Positions 24,059-32,621 of a DNA stretch of 43,909 nucleotides are shown in pieces (position 1 is the stretch's first letter; every line of letters begins with the position of its first letter). The notes under the pieces were generated by a model. That model searched no databases and was not told the origin of the DNA. It saw only the letters and a program-made list of their open reading frames with translations. Origin of the DNA: Saprospiraceae bacterium (GTDB lineage Bacteria > Bacteroidota > Bacteroidia > Chitinophagales > Saprospiraceae); contig JAHDCJ010000037.1 in NCBI GenBank assembly GCA_020629935.1, forward strand, positions 1 through 43,909, in the 5' to 3' direction. The position numbers and the translations under genes were made by a program.

Positions 24059-25202
24059 ACATCAGAAACATCCCAAATTGATAAGACCTGATTTGGGCGA
24101 ATTTGCTAGAAAAGAATGGGGCTTTCTTGGAACAAGTTGTGGGAAAATTCAAGAAGTAGCAAAAAAAATCGCCGCTCCTTTTTCAACGTCCTTTAATATC
24201 GCTTATGTAGATGCAGAACACCCAAAAGAAAACGGAATAGCAATAGATGGTTTTAAAGAAGATCCATTTCTAATGACTTACACAGATAAAATTAATTATC
24301 ATCAATTGGAATTCGAATCATCTTTTGATCGCTTTCAACGAAGAAGATGGTTTAATGAAGTAGACATCGCATTCATCAACGGAAATCATTTTAAGGCTGC
24401 CCGACAAATTGTTTTTATTGATGCGGCAAAAGAAGATTCCTTGAAGAGAAAAGTGGACCGTTTATCTCAAGTCGATTTATTTATTCTTTGTGGAAATCAA
24501 TCGGCACCATTTCAGTTTTTGGAAGAAGCATTGCCCCATTTTAATGAAATCCCCGTGTTAAAAGAAGAAGATCACGAAGCGATAATCAACTTTTTTCAAA
24601 ACCAATTAAATTCGTCTGTTCCTCCAATTTATGGCCTTGTCTTAGCTGGAGGGAAAAGCATACGAATGGGACAAGATAAAGGAGCGATTAAATATCATAA
24701 TAAACCCCATCGGATTTATACCGCAGAATTATTAGATTCCTTTTGCGATCGTGTTTTTATTTCTGGAAGAAAAGAACAAGCACAAAACATAGAAAAAGCA
24801 TTTCCCTTTTTGGAAGATCGAATGATTGGACTTGGGCCTTATGGGGGGATACTCTCTGCCTTTATTACCAATCCCAATGTGGCTTGGTTAGTGTTAGCAT
24901 GTGATTTACCATTTGTAAACTCGGCCACAATTAAACAATTGATAGAAGGAAGAAATCCATCGAAGACTGCTACTGCGTTTTATAATGAAGAAACGAATTT
25001 CCCCGAACCATTAATCACGATTTGGGAGCCTAAAGCCTACCTCCCTTGTTTGAGTTATTTAAGTCAGGGATATTCCTGTCCGAGAAAAGTATTGATTAAT
25101 GAATCAATTGAATTGCTTCACCCCAAAGATAAGGGTGATCTTAAAAATGCAAACGATAAAAAAGCTTTAGAAGAAGCCATGAAGAAGATTCAGGAACAAT
25201 AA
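24039..25202 (+). CDS. mobA: MobA-type nucleotidyltransferase with degenerate MobB-like N-terminal domain
   Basis: 387 residues. The C-terminal half (about 195-387) is a MobA-type fold with YGLVLAGGKSIRMGQDKGAI (LAGGxSxRMGxDK), GPYGGILSAF and the catalytic LACDLPFV. It attaches GMP to molybdopterin. The N-terminal half (about 10-190) looks like a MobB P-loop GTPase whose loop has lost the GxxGSGKT form: the site reads FLGTSCGKIQEV, so GTP binding is doubtful. The fusion is a plausible Moco-handling protein. It overlaps moaC by 20 bp and is co-transcribed. Confidence 0.82.
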   Translation: MTIPENKHQKHPKLIRPDLGEFARKEWGFLGTSCGKIQEVAKKIAAPFSTSFNIAYVDAEHPKENGIAIDGFKEDPFLMTYTDKINYHQLEFESSFDRFQRRRWFNEVDIAFINGNHFKAARQIVFIDAAKEDSLKRKVDRLSQVDLFILCGNQSAPFQFLEEALPHFNEIPVLKEEDHEAIINFFQNQLNSSVPPIYGLVLAGGKSIRMGQDKGAIKYHNKPHRIYTAELLDSFCDRVFISGRKEQAQNIEKAFPFLEDRMIGLGPYGGILSAFITNPNVAWLVLACDLPFVNSATIKQLIEGRNPSKTATAFYNEETNFPEPLITIWEPKAYLPCLSYLSQGYSCPRKVLINESIELLHPKDKGDLKNANDKKALEEAMKKIQEQ

Positions 25203-25251
25203 AAAAACATTGGTTTGTTTCTGTCAAAGCTGTGTAATGATTTAAAAAGGA

Positions 25252-25284
25252 CTTGACAATACAAGGAGAAATAATGTACATTTG
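25252..25284 (+). promoter_or_regulatory. Putative promoter for tatD
   Basis: TACATTTG at 25277-25284 is a perfect TAnnTTTG -7 element. CTTG at 25252-25255 lies 21 bp upstream, two more than the optimum of 19. It would give a leader of about 136 nt before the tatD start. Confidence 0.4.
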
Positions 25285-25426
25285 AATATCCCCCCAATGT
25301 ATACTCATCGAACGTTTTTTTAAACGCAACCAAAAAGTTTATTTTTTATTTATTGAATTCCTAATCAATATAGCTTAGGTTTTGGATGTTTTAATGTACC
25401 TTGTAATCATCTTATAAAAAAGCAAT

Positions 25427-26200
25427 ATGTTGATAGATACTCATGCGCATTTGTATGCCAAGCAATTTGATCAAGATCGAGATGCAACTATACAAAGAGC
25501 TATTGAATTAGGAATAGAAAGATTTTACTTGCCCAATATTGATTTAGAATCCATTGAGGGTATGTTACAATTGGAAAAAGATTATCCCAATCATTGTTTT
25601 CCTATGATGGGATTACATCCTTGTTCTGTAAAGGCAGACTACAAGGAAAAATTGAAAGTAATAGAACAATGGCTTGAAAAACGAGAATTTTGTGCTGTTG
25701 GTGAAATTGGTATCGATCTTTACTGGGACAAAACGTTTTTTGAAGAACAGAAAGAAGCGTTTAAAATCCAGATTGATTGGGCTAAGAACTTAGAAATTCC
25801 TATTGTAATTCATGCAAGAGAATCTTTAGAACCCATACTTGAAATTGTAGAAGCAAACTATGACGAAAGACTTACTGGAGTATTTCATTGTTTTAGTGGA
25901 ACACCAGCACAAGTAAAACGAGTACAAGCACTTGGGTTTTATATGGGAATTGGCGGCGTATTGACATTTAAAAAATCAGGATTAGATCAATTGGTAGAAG
26001 CACATATTCCGCTTCAGTCGATTGTGTTGGAAACAGATGCTCCTTATTTAGCACCTACACCTTATCGTGGAAAACGAAATGAAAGTGCTTATGTAGATTT
26101 AGTGGCTCGGAAATTAGCAGAGGTAAAAAAGGTGAATTTGGAAGAAATTGTATCAGTTACAAGTCAAAATGCACTGAAATTGTTCAAGCATTCCATATAA
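25427..26200 (+). CDS. tatD: TatD family metal-dependent DNase
   Basis: 257 residues, full length. The opening MLIDTHAHLYAKQFDQDRD holds the HxH metal ligands of the amidohydrolase-type barrel. Other motifs are GLHPCSV, VGEIGIDLYW (glutamate ligand), IPIVIHARES, FHCFSG and the last motif LETDAPYLAPTPYRGKRNE. It is a cytoplasmic TIM-barrel exonuclease acting on DNA (and possibly RNA or D-aminoacyl-tRNA in the wider family). The gene stands alone, downstream of a promoter-like motif. Confidence 0.96.
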   Translation: MLIDTHAHLYAKQFDQDRDATIQRAIELGIERFYLPNIDLESIEGMLQLEKDYPNHCFPMMGLHPCSVKADYKEKLKVIEQWLEKREFCAVGEIGIDLYWDKTFFEEQKEAFKIQIDWAKNLEIPIVIHARESLEPILEIVEANYDERLTGVFHCFSGTPAQVKRVQALGFYMGIGGVLTFKKSGLDQLVEAHIPLQSIVLETDAPYLAPTPYRGKRNESAYVDLVARKLAEVKKVNLEEIVSVTSQNALKLFKHSI

Positions 26201-26234
26201 TCTAGTTTTTAATCAATCTTAATCCGTATTTTTT

Positions 26235-26265
26235 TTTGAATTATTAGTTTTATTTACAATTTTTG
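26235..26265 (+). promoter_or_regulatory. Promoter for tRNA-Ser and possibly the ExbB cluster
   Basis: TTTG at 26235-26238, exactly 19 bp, then AATTTTTG at 26258-26265, which matches TAnnTTTG except for the first base. The start point would be near 26272, leaving about 68 nt before the tRNA. Confidence 0.5.
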
Positions 26266-26339
26266 TGACTCTATCTTTTTAAACAAGATCCATAAGAGGA
26301 TTTTTTAATATAATTTTAGGGCTCGACCCACGGGAAATT

Positions 26340-26427
26340 GGAGAGGTGGCCGAGTGGTCGAAGGCGCACGCCTGGAAAGTGTGTATACCCCACAAGGGTA
26401 TCGAGGGTTCGAATCCCTCTCTCTCCG
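26340..26427 (+). tRNA. tRNA-Ser (GGA anticodon)
   Basis: An 88-nt tRNA with a long variable arm, as expected for serine. The acceptor stem is GGAGAGG against TCTCTCC (last pair G-T) with discriminator G. The D-loop segment is GGCCGAGTGGTC-like, the anticodon GGA is at 26374-26376, and the T arm is GAGGG TTCGAAT CCCTC. The 3' CCA is not encoded. It reads the codons UCC and UCU. Confidence 0.97.
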
Positions 26428-26483
26428 CGAAATTGAAATCTATTTAATCGTTAACCAAAATAACTCGTAAACCTTATAGCATT

Positions 26484-27263
26484 ATGAGAAAATTACTAGC
26501 TTTATTCCTAATCTTAGGCCTTTGTTTGATAACAACTGACTATGCAATTGCCCAAGATAATTCTGGAGAAACCACGACTACATCCACTTCTGCAGGAGCA
26601 GACGATGGAGAAACCACAGATTTTGGACACCAAGTACTCAAAGAATACTTTATTCAAGGGGGCTGGGGATTCATGTCTTGTGTATTAATTTGTTTAATTT
26701 TAGGACTAGCTTTCTGTATAGAAAGAATTATTACCCTAAACTTAGCAACCACCAACACTGATAAGTTATTAAAGAACATCGACAACGCCTTGAAAGATGG
26801 CGATGTAGAACAAGCCAAAGAAATTTGTAAGTCTACACAAGGACCAACGGCTAGTATTCTTTATGAAGGACTTAAACGACACAATGAAGGAATTGATGCT
26901 GTTGAAAAAGCAGTAGTTTCTTATGGAGCTGTACAAATGGGTCTTTTAGAAAAAGGTCTTGTTTGGATTTCTCTATTCATTGCCATTGCACCGATGTTAG
27001 GATTCATGGGTACGGTAATTGGTATGATCCAAGCCTTTGATAAGATTGCTGAAGTTGGAGATATCTCTCCATCTGTAGTAGCAGGAGGTATTAAAGTAGC
27101 CCTTTTGACTACAGTATTCGGTTTGATTGCGGCAATTATCCTTCAAGTATTTTACAACTACATCGTGTCTAAAATCGATGGCATTGTAAATAAAATGGAA
27201 GAGTCTTCTATTTCTTTAGTAGACATCATGGTAGAAAATAATATCGTTAAAACTAACGCCTAA
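26484..27263 (+). CDS. exbB: ExbB/TolQ/MotA proton channel family protein
   Basis: 259 residues. An N-terminal signal-peptide-like segment and a Thr/Ser-rich spacer (to about residue 45) precede the ExbB core. The core has a first membrane helix (SCVLICLILGLAFCIERI), a long cytoplasmic region, and two more helices with the family signature APMLGFMGTVIGMIQAF. It forms the pentameric channel that drives TonB-type energy transfer across the envelope using the proton gradient. It heads a cluster with a four-helix protein (5 bp gap) and two ExbD genes. A tRNA gene lies just upstream. Confidence 0.93.
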   Translation: MRKLLALFLILGLCLITTDYAIAQDNSGETTTTSTSAGADDGETTDFGHQVLKEYFIQGGWGFMSCVLICLILGLAFCIERIITLNLATTNTDKLLKNIDNALKDGDVEQAKEICKSTQGPTASILYEGLKRHNEGIDAVEKAVVSYGAVQMGLLEKGLVWISLFIAIAPMLGFMGTVIGMIQAFDKIAEVGDISPSVVAGGIKVALLTTVFGLIAAIILQVFYNYIVSKIDGIVNKMEESSISLVDIMVENNIVKTNA

Positions 27264-27268
27264 TTCTT

Positions 27269-27733
27269 ATGTATAACTTTTTAAGTAAAAACGGACAAAC
27301 TCTCGCGTTTGTAGGCGGAGGCTTGATTGCTATCTTGACGGTATTTATTGCCATGTCAGGTATCGGTAAGCTTGATAACCCTACTGATGAAGTGTTGTTT
27401 TCAAAAGGAATGTTCGACTTCGGTCTTTATGGAGCATACTTCCTTTTCTTTCTTGCTGCTGCTGCAGCTATTATCCTTCCTTTAATTCATATTGCAGGAA
27501 ATCCTAAAGGAGCTGTCAAAGGTTTAATTGGAGTAGGTGTATTATTAGTGATCTTTTTTATCGCTTATTCTATGTCTAGCGGAGAAGTTACTGAAACCAT
27601 GAGAATTTGGAAAGTATCTTCAGGTACAGGTAAATTCATTGGAGGCGCTATTGCTACTTCAATTATCTTGTTCTTTATTGCTATCGCTTCAGCTCTTGTA
27701 TTTTCTGTATTAGGAATTTTAAAAAATAGATAA
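27269..27733 (+). CDS. Four-helix membrane protein of the ExbB-ExbD cluster
   Basis: 154 residues with four hydrophobic segments at about 10-30, 50-73, 83-103 and 123-149. It has few charged residues and no recognised domain. It lies 5 bp after exbB and 2 bp before the first exbD, so it belongs to the same operon. Comparable unnamed membrane proteins sit at this place in other Bacteroidota ExbB operons. Its role may be an accessory subunit of the channel; that is inferred from position. Confidence 0.75.
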   Translation: MYNFLSKNGQTLAFVGGGLIAILTVFIAMSGIGKLDNPTDEVLFSKGMFDFGLYGAYFLFFLAAAAAIILPLIHIAGNPKGAVKGLIGVGVLLVIFFIAYSMSSGEVTETMRIWKVSSGTGKFIGGAIATSIILFFIAIASALVFSVLGILKNR

Positions 27734-27735
27734 TT

Positions 27736-28278
27736 ATGGGAAGGGAAAGACAACAACCTGAGATTAATGCCAGTTCAATGGCGGATATCGCATTCCTGTT
27801 ACTTATCTTCTTCTTGGTAACTACTACCATTGATGTAGATAAAGGTATTCGGGTTTTGCTTCCACCTTGGTCTGATGAACCACCTGAAACGCAAAAACTA
27901 AAAACTAGAAACGTGTTTTCTGTTATGGTTAATGCAAACGATGAATTGCTTGTTAGAGGGGAACCTATGGAACTTAAAGATCTTCGTGAAAAAACAGCGG
28001 AGTTTATCTCTAATCCAGAAAAACGAGAGGATCTCGCGGAAAAACCAACTAAAGCAATTATCTCTTTGAAAAATGATAGAGGAACTTCTTATGAAGCTTA
28101 TCTAGCCGTTTATAATGAACTTAAAGCTGGATATAATGACTTATGGAACGCAGAAGCAGATAAACGATTTGGTCTTAAATATGAAGATCTTGATATCGCA
28201 GATCGGAAAAAACTTCGCGCTGATATTCCATTAGTAATTTCTGAAGCAGAACCTACTTCTTTCGGAGAAGAGAAATAA
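27736..28278 (+). CDS. exbD: ExbD/TolR family protein, first of pair 1
   Basis: 180 residues. A single N-terminal membrane helix (MADIAFLLLIFFLVTTTIDV) carries the conserved aspartate of the ExbD proton path, next to an Asn/Ser-rich start (INASSMADIA). The periplasmic part is longer than in E. coli ExbD and contains NDRGTSYEAYLAVYNELK. It works with ExbB to energise TonB-type systems. It begins 2 bp after the four-helix protein. Its close paralog at 28941 shares the membrane helix and the NDRGTSYE segment. Confidence 0.92.
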   Translation: MGRERQQPEINASSMADIAFLLLIFFLVTTTIDVDKGIRVLLPPWSDEPPETQKLKTRNVFSVMVNANDELLVRGEPMELKDLREKTAEFISNPEKREDLAEKPTKAIISLKNDRGTSYEAYLAVYNELKAGYNDLWNAEADKRFGLKYEDLDIADRKKLRADIPLVISEAEPTSFGEEK

Positions 28279-28308
28279 GTGTTTCTTTTATATAAACCTT
28301 AGCTTATT

Positions 28309-28785
28309 ATGTCAAAGTTTAAGAAAAAACGCGGAAAAACAACTCCCGCAATATCAACAGCCTCCTTACCGGATATCATCTTTATCCTGCTGTTCTTCTT
28401 TATGGTAGTTACCGTAATGAAAAACTCAGAACTTAAGGTAGATGTGAGTGTTCCTGAAGCTACAGAAATTCAAAAACTAGTGAAAAAATCATTGGTGAGT
28501 TATCTGTACATTGGACGGCCTATGAAAAATTATCAAAGTGTTTATGGTACTGCACCTCGATTACAACTCAACGATAAATTTGCAACCATTGATGATATTC
28601 CTCTTTTCTTAGAAAAAGAAAAATTGGATATCCAAGAACAATTACAACCCTTGATGACCGCGTCATTGCGTGTAGATAGGGATGTAACTATGGGAATCGT
28701 TTCTGATGTGAAAACTAAATTGCGTAAATCGGGTCAGCTAAAAGTGAACTATTCTGCAAGGAAACGTGCACAAGCACTCAAGTAA
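28309..28785 (+). CDS. exbD: ExbD/TolR family protein, second of pair 1
   Basis: 158 residues. The membrane helix SLPDIIFILLFFFMVVTVM holds the conserved aspartate. The periplasmic domain ends in DVKTKLRKSGQLKVNYSA, an ExbD-type alpha-beta hairpin. It differs from the other half of the pair and is the paralog of the gene at 29630. It follows the first ExbD after 30 bp and ends before a strong terminator, so it closes the ExbB operon. Confidence 0.9.
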   Translation: MSKFKKKRGKTTPAISTASLPDIIFILLFFFMVVTVMKNSELKVDVSVPEATEIQKLVKKSLVSYLYIGRPMKNYQSVYGTAPRLQLNDKFATIDDIPLFLEKEKLDIQEQLQPLMTASLRVDRDVTMGIVSDVKTKLRKSGQLKVNYSARKRAQALK

Positions 28786-28802
28786 TTTTCTCAATAAATT
28801 AT

Positions 28803-28835
28803 AAAAGCCACTTTTTTCGAAAAGTGGCTTTTTTT
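28803..28835 (+). terminator. Rho-independent terminator closing the ExbB operon
   Basis: A perfect 13-bp stem (AAAAGCCACTTTT / AAAAGTGGCTTTT, 28803-28815 and 28820-28832) with a TTCG tetraloop and a following T run. It separates ExbD pair 1 from pair 2. Confidence 0.93.
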
Positions 28836-28940
28836 ATACACCAAAATGTAGATTAAACGCATCTATCATAATATAAACGCCAACCTGCCATACCTCTTTT
28901 TATTATTTATTCTCCAACTGGAGAACTTAAATCATATCAC

Positions 28941-29486
28941 ATGGCAAAGAATAAAAAAAACGAAGCGGGCTTCAACGCAAGCTCTATGGCCGATGTTGCC
29001 TTCCTCCTACTCATCTTCTTTCTAGTCGCAACTACTATTGATATCGAGAAAGGAATTTCCGTAATCTTGCCTCCTTATTGTGAAGGTTGTGAAGAACCCA
29101 ATCCTCCATCTAAACGGAATACTTTTTTCGTAAAAATAAATACACAAGATCAATTACTCGTTAGAGGGAATGAACTCGATTTAGCTCAACTAAAAGATCG
29201 AACCAAGGAATTTATTCTCAACCCAACAAAAAATAAAAACTTATCTAAAAGCCCTCGACATGCTTTAATCGCTCTTCAAAATGATCGAGGAACTTCCTAC
29301 GAAATGTATCTCGCAGTATACAACGAACTCAAAGCCGCATACAGCGAACTCTGGGAAGATAAAGCACGACAACTTTTTGGGATCGCCTATAACGATTTAC
29401 CCAGAGCAAAGAAAAAGATTATCCGAAAAGAAATTCCATTGGTAATATCAGAGTCAGAACCTACAAATTATCAAGCATTGAAATAA
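28941..29486 (+). CDS. exbD: ExbD/TolR family protein, first of pair 2
   Basis: 181 residues, the paralog of the ExbD at 27736 along its whole length: the same NASSMAD start, a membrane helix with the aspartate (MADVAFLLLIFFLVATTIDI), and NDRGTSYEMYLAVYNELK in the periplasmic part. A pair of cysteines (EGCEEP region, residues 40-50) is specific to this copy. It lies after the terminator of pair 1 and has no ExbB in front of it. Confidence 0.9.
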   Translation: MAKNKKNEAGFNASSMADVAFLLLIFFLVATTIDIEKGISVILPPYCEGCEEPNPPSKRNTFFVKINTQDQLLVRGNELDLAQLKDRTKEFILNPTKNKNLSKSPRHALIALQNDRGTSYEMYLAVYNELKAAYSELWEDKARQLFGIAYNDLPRAKKKIIRKEIPLVISESEPTNYQALK

Positions 29487-29629
29487 ACTAGAGGCTTTAG
29501 ATTAGAAAATAAGTCGCTACTCATCATACTTCATATTCATTATTTGAGATCCAATAATATCGATCTCCATTATTTAACTAGACGCTATTGATTGTTATTT
29601 CAATAGAGTCTTACTAAAACAGAATAAGT

Positions 29630-30085
29630 ATGTTGACCTTAAAACGCAATGACAAAAATCGATTCCCACAAGTATCTACGGCTTCATTACCAGATATTAT
29701 CTTTATTCTGCTGTTCTTCTTTATGGTAGTTACCGTAATGCGATCTAAACCCTTAAAGTTAGAAATTACAAAACCGAACATTCAAGATCCCCAAAATGCA
29801 AAGGATAGAAAATTGATGGCTTACATCTATGTAGGGGCAACAAATAAAAGCAGTAAAGATTATAAAATTCAAATTGATGATGCTTTCGCTAAAATAGAAG
29901 ACATTCGCCCTTTTGTAGATAGACAAAAAGAAAAATTGCCTATAGAACTTAAAGAACGATTTACCATATCTCTACGAATAGATAAAGCCGTTGAAATGGG
30001 AATCGTAGAGGACATAAAAGTGGCTCTGCGCAAAAGCAAACAGCAACGCATCATTTATTCCGCAAATCCGAAATTAGAAAATTAA
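29630..30085 (+). CDS. exbD: ExbD/TolR family protein, second of pair 2
   Basis: 151 residues, the paralog of the ExbD at 28309. The membrane helix SLPDIIFILLFFFMVVTVM is identical between the two proteins, and 33 bp of DNA across it (28387-28419 and 29708-29740) are identical too. The conserved aspartate is present. The last codons overlap the stop of the convergent deacetylase gene by 4 bp. The 143-bp gap to the previous ExbD holds no gene. Confidence 0.9.
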   Translation: MLTLKRNDKNRFPQVSTASLPDIIFILLFFFMVVTVMRSKPLKLEITKPNIQDPQNAKDRKLMAYIYVGATNKSSKDYKIQIDDAFAKIEDIRPFVDRQKEKLPIELKERFTISLRIDKAVEMGIVEDIKVALRKSKQQRIIYSANPKLEN

Positions 30086-30732
30086 GCACTCATTGCACGA
30101 CGAGGCATCTGTAACATTTCATCGGTTATTCTACTAAAGGAATAACCCAATTTACTATAGTGTTCAAGCACTTCGGGTAATACATGTTGTAATTTATCCC
30201 AGGCTTTTAAACTATCATGAAATACCACCACAGATCCTTGTTGTGCATTATGTGTTACATTACGTACACAATCAGAAACCGAAATTCGAGCATCAAAATC
30301 GCCACTCAATACATCCCACATGATGATTTGATAATCTTCTTGAAGCATCTGGGCTTGACTACGTTTTATACGGCCATAAGGTGGTCGAAAAATATTCGAT
30401 TCGACTAAGTCCGCACAACGTTGCACATTTTGACAATACGGACGATCACTGCTCGACCAACCATTAAAATGATTGTAGGTGTGATTCCCTACAGAATGGC
30501 CAGCATCGACAACCTGTTTAAAAACATCTGGATGTTTTCTCACATTATCGCCTACACAGAAAAATGTAGCTTTTGCATTGTATTGGGCTAAGATGTTTAA
30601 AACAAATGGGGTCACTTCTGGAATGGGACCATCATCAAAAGTTAGAAAAATGACCTTCTTTTTAGTCTTTATCTTCCAGGTAAACCTAGAAAATAATTTT
30701 TGTATTATTTTAGGTGTTTTTACAAAGTACAT
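30082..30732 (-). CDS. Polysaccharide deacetylase (NodB family)
   Basis: 216 residues. NodB motifs are in order: TFDDGP (motif 1, catalytic base and metal Asp), GNHTYNH (motif 2 metal His), RPPYGR (motif 3), a Trp/Asp region (MWDVLSGDFD, motif 4) and VVVFHDS (motif 5). It removes N-acetyl or O-acyl groups from cell-wall or capsular polysaccharide with a divalent metal. There is no signal peptide, so it is either cytoplasmic or attached at the membrane by its basic N-terminus (FSRFTWKIKTKKK). It is convergent with exbD, sharing 4 bp at the stops. Confidence 0.94.
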   Translation of the reverse strand: MYFVKTPKIIQKLFSRFTWKIKTKKKVIFLTFDDGPIPEVTPFVLNILAQYNAKATFFCVGDNVRKHPDVFKQVVDAGHSVGNHTYNHFNGWSSSDRPYCQNVQRCADLVESNIFRPPYGRIKRSQAQMLQEDYQIIMWDVLSGDFDARISVSDCVRNVTHNAQQGSVVVFHDSLKAWDKLQHVLPEVLEHYSKLGYSFSRITDEMLQMPRRAMSA

Positions 30733-31057
30733 GGTCAGGTTTTTGGATTTGGTTTAAAAATGTGGTTCAGGGGGGGGAGATTACATGTAAATTACTTTAT
30801 TTAACCTCAAAAATTATACCTAATTTAAAATTTTATTAGCTAAAAAATAAGAGATACCAAATTTTTTACATAAATATTAACCTAAATGCTATCGTATTAA
30901 AATTTTATATCATATTTGATCTCGATTTCCAATAAGTAAAACAAAAAAAACGATTCTTTTCTAAACAAACTCTTTATTTTACTTTACTTTTGAAACGAGT
31001 TTTATACAACTTGCGTTATCATCATAACGTAATTATATTTCGAATAAAAAATTAAAA
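30733..31057. other. Divergent promoter region between deacetylase and gltX
   Basis: 325 bp without a gene. It is AT-rich apart from a run of nine G near 30771. A TAnnTTTG-type -7 element (TACTTTTG, 30985-30992) lies 66 bp before gltX but lacks a matching -33 box at 19 bp. Nothing else is apparent. Confidence 0.4.
30985..30992 (+). promoter_or_regulatory. Putative -7 promoter element of gltX
   Basis: TACTTTTG matches TAnnTTTG exactly. No matching -33 TTTG sits 19 bp upstream, so this is a weak call. Confidence 0.3.
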
Positions 31058-32599
31058 ATGAATTCTACTGTTCGCGTTCGGTTTGCGCCTAGTCCAACTG
31101 GACCACTTCACATTGGTGGTGTACGTACTGCCCTGTATACTTTTTTGTATGCTAGAAAACATCAAGGAACCTTTATTTTACGTATCGAAGATACCGACCA
31201 AGGTCGATATGTGCCTGGCGCAGAGGATTATATCAAAGAAGCCCTCGATTGGCTAAATATCCAACCCGATGAAGGACCTGAAATAGGTGGAGATCTAGGT
31301 CCATATCGACAGTCTGAACGAAAAGCAATTTACAAGAAATATGCCGATGAAATCATCGCTAAAGGCAATGCTTATTTCGCTTTTGATACCCCAGAGGACC
31401 TTGGCGCTTTGCGTAAAGAAGCTGAAGCGAATAAAGAGAATTTTAAATACGATGCCTCTACTCGAATGTCTTTGAAAAATTCATTGAGCCTCTCACCAGA
31501 TGAAGTTCAAAACCTAATGGATCAAGAGGCTCCATACGTTATCCGACTAAAAGTAAACCCCAATGAAGAAGTGGTGTTTCAAGATTTAGTGCGCGAAGAA
31601 GTACGTTGGAGTACCAATGAGTTAGATGACAAAGTATTGATGAAAGCAGATGGTATGCCAACCTATCATTTTGCAAATATTGTAGATGATCATTTAATGA
31701 AAGTTTCTCACGTTATTCGTGGGGAAGAATGGCTTTCAAGTACCCCCGTGCATGTGCTTTTATATCGTGCTATGGGATGGGAAGATACCATGCCCGAATT
31801 CTGCCATTTACCGCTTATCTTAAAACCTGTTGGAAAAGGAAAATTAAGTAAACGAGACGGCGCAAAATTTGGATTTCCTGTGTTTCCGCTAGATTGGGTT
31901 GACCCAAAAACGGGAGAAGAAGTAACGGGTTTTCGTGAAAAAGGTTTTGAAGCGGAAGCATTACTCAATTTCTTAGCTTTAGTGGGATGGAATCCTGGAG
32001 ATAATGAAGAAGTTATGGATATCAACACCATGATTGAAAAATTCTCTATTGATCGAGTAAGTAAATCAGGTGGACGATTTGATTATGATAAAGCCAAATG
32101 GTTTAATGCACAATACGTGCAACAAGGGGATGAGGAAGATTTAGCAACAAAATTAAAACCATTAGCCGCACAAAAAGGATATGAAGTAAGTGATGATTTT
32201 CTTAAAGGATTTGTACAATTGATGAAAACTCGCGTAACATTTGTCAACGAATTCCTAGACGAAGGGTATTACTTTTTCGAAGAGGTAAAAGCTTATGATG
32301 AGAAAAATTTGCGGAAAAAATGGAAGGAAGATAAACGAGCTAAATTTGACCTCCTGTACCAGCGTTTAGATCGCATAAATAACTTCACAGAAGAAGTGGT
32401 AGAAACAGAGGTGAAAGCTTTTTTACAAGAAGAAGAATTAGGCTTTGGTGCCGTATTGCCCATACTACGAATTGGACTTTCTGGAACCTTAAAAGGACCT
32501 TCTGTATTTGGTATGATGGAGTTGTTGGGAAAAGAAAAGACCCTCAATCGATTAAAGAAAGCTTATGCGGATTTTGACAAACTCCTTCAAAATGTTTAA
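31058..32599 (+). CDS. gltX: Glutamyl-tRNA synthetase
   Basis: 513 residues. Class I signatures are present: RFAPSPTGPLHIGGVRT (HIGH motif as HIGG), RIEDTDQGRY, YHFANIVDDHLM, HVIRGEEW and KLSKRDGAKFG (KMSKS equivalent). It charges tRNA-Glu with glutamate in the cytoplasm and is essential. Its C-terminal anticodon-binding domain is intact. A small acidic-tailed gene follows after 22 bp and is probably co-transcribed. Confidence 0.97.
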   Translation: MNSTVRVRFAPSPTGPLHIGGVRTALYTFLYARKHQGTFILRIEDTDQGRYVPGAEDYIKEALDWLNIQPDEGPEIGGDLGPYRQSERKAIYKKYADEIIAKGNAYFAFDTPEDLGALRKEAEANKENFKYDASTRMSLKNSLSLSPDEVQNLMDQEAPYVIRLKVNPNEEVVFQDLVREEVRWSTNELDDKVLMKADGMPTYHFANIVDDHLMKVSHVIRGEEWLSSTPVHVLLYRAMGWEDTMPEFCHLPLILKPVGKGKLSKRDGAKFGFPVFPLDWVDPKTGEEVTGFREKGFEAEALLNFLALVGWNPGDNEEVMDINTMIEKFSIDRVSKSGGRFDYDKAKWFNAQYVQQGDEEDLATKLKPLAAQKGYEVSDDFLKGFVQLMKTRVTFVNEFLDEGYYFFEEVKAYDEKNLRKKWKEDKRAKFDLLYQRLDRINNFTEEVVETEVKAFLQEEELGFGAVLPILRIGLSGTLKGPSVFGMMELLGKEKTLNRLKKAYADFDKLLQNV

Positions 32600-32621
32600 C
32601 TTCAAGAACAATTAACAAATC

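Noticed and set aside
29487..29629. Possible gene between the two ExbD genes of pair 2
   Set aside because: All frames are interrupted by stops; it is a spacer of 143 bp with no visible motif.
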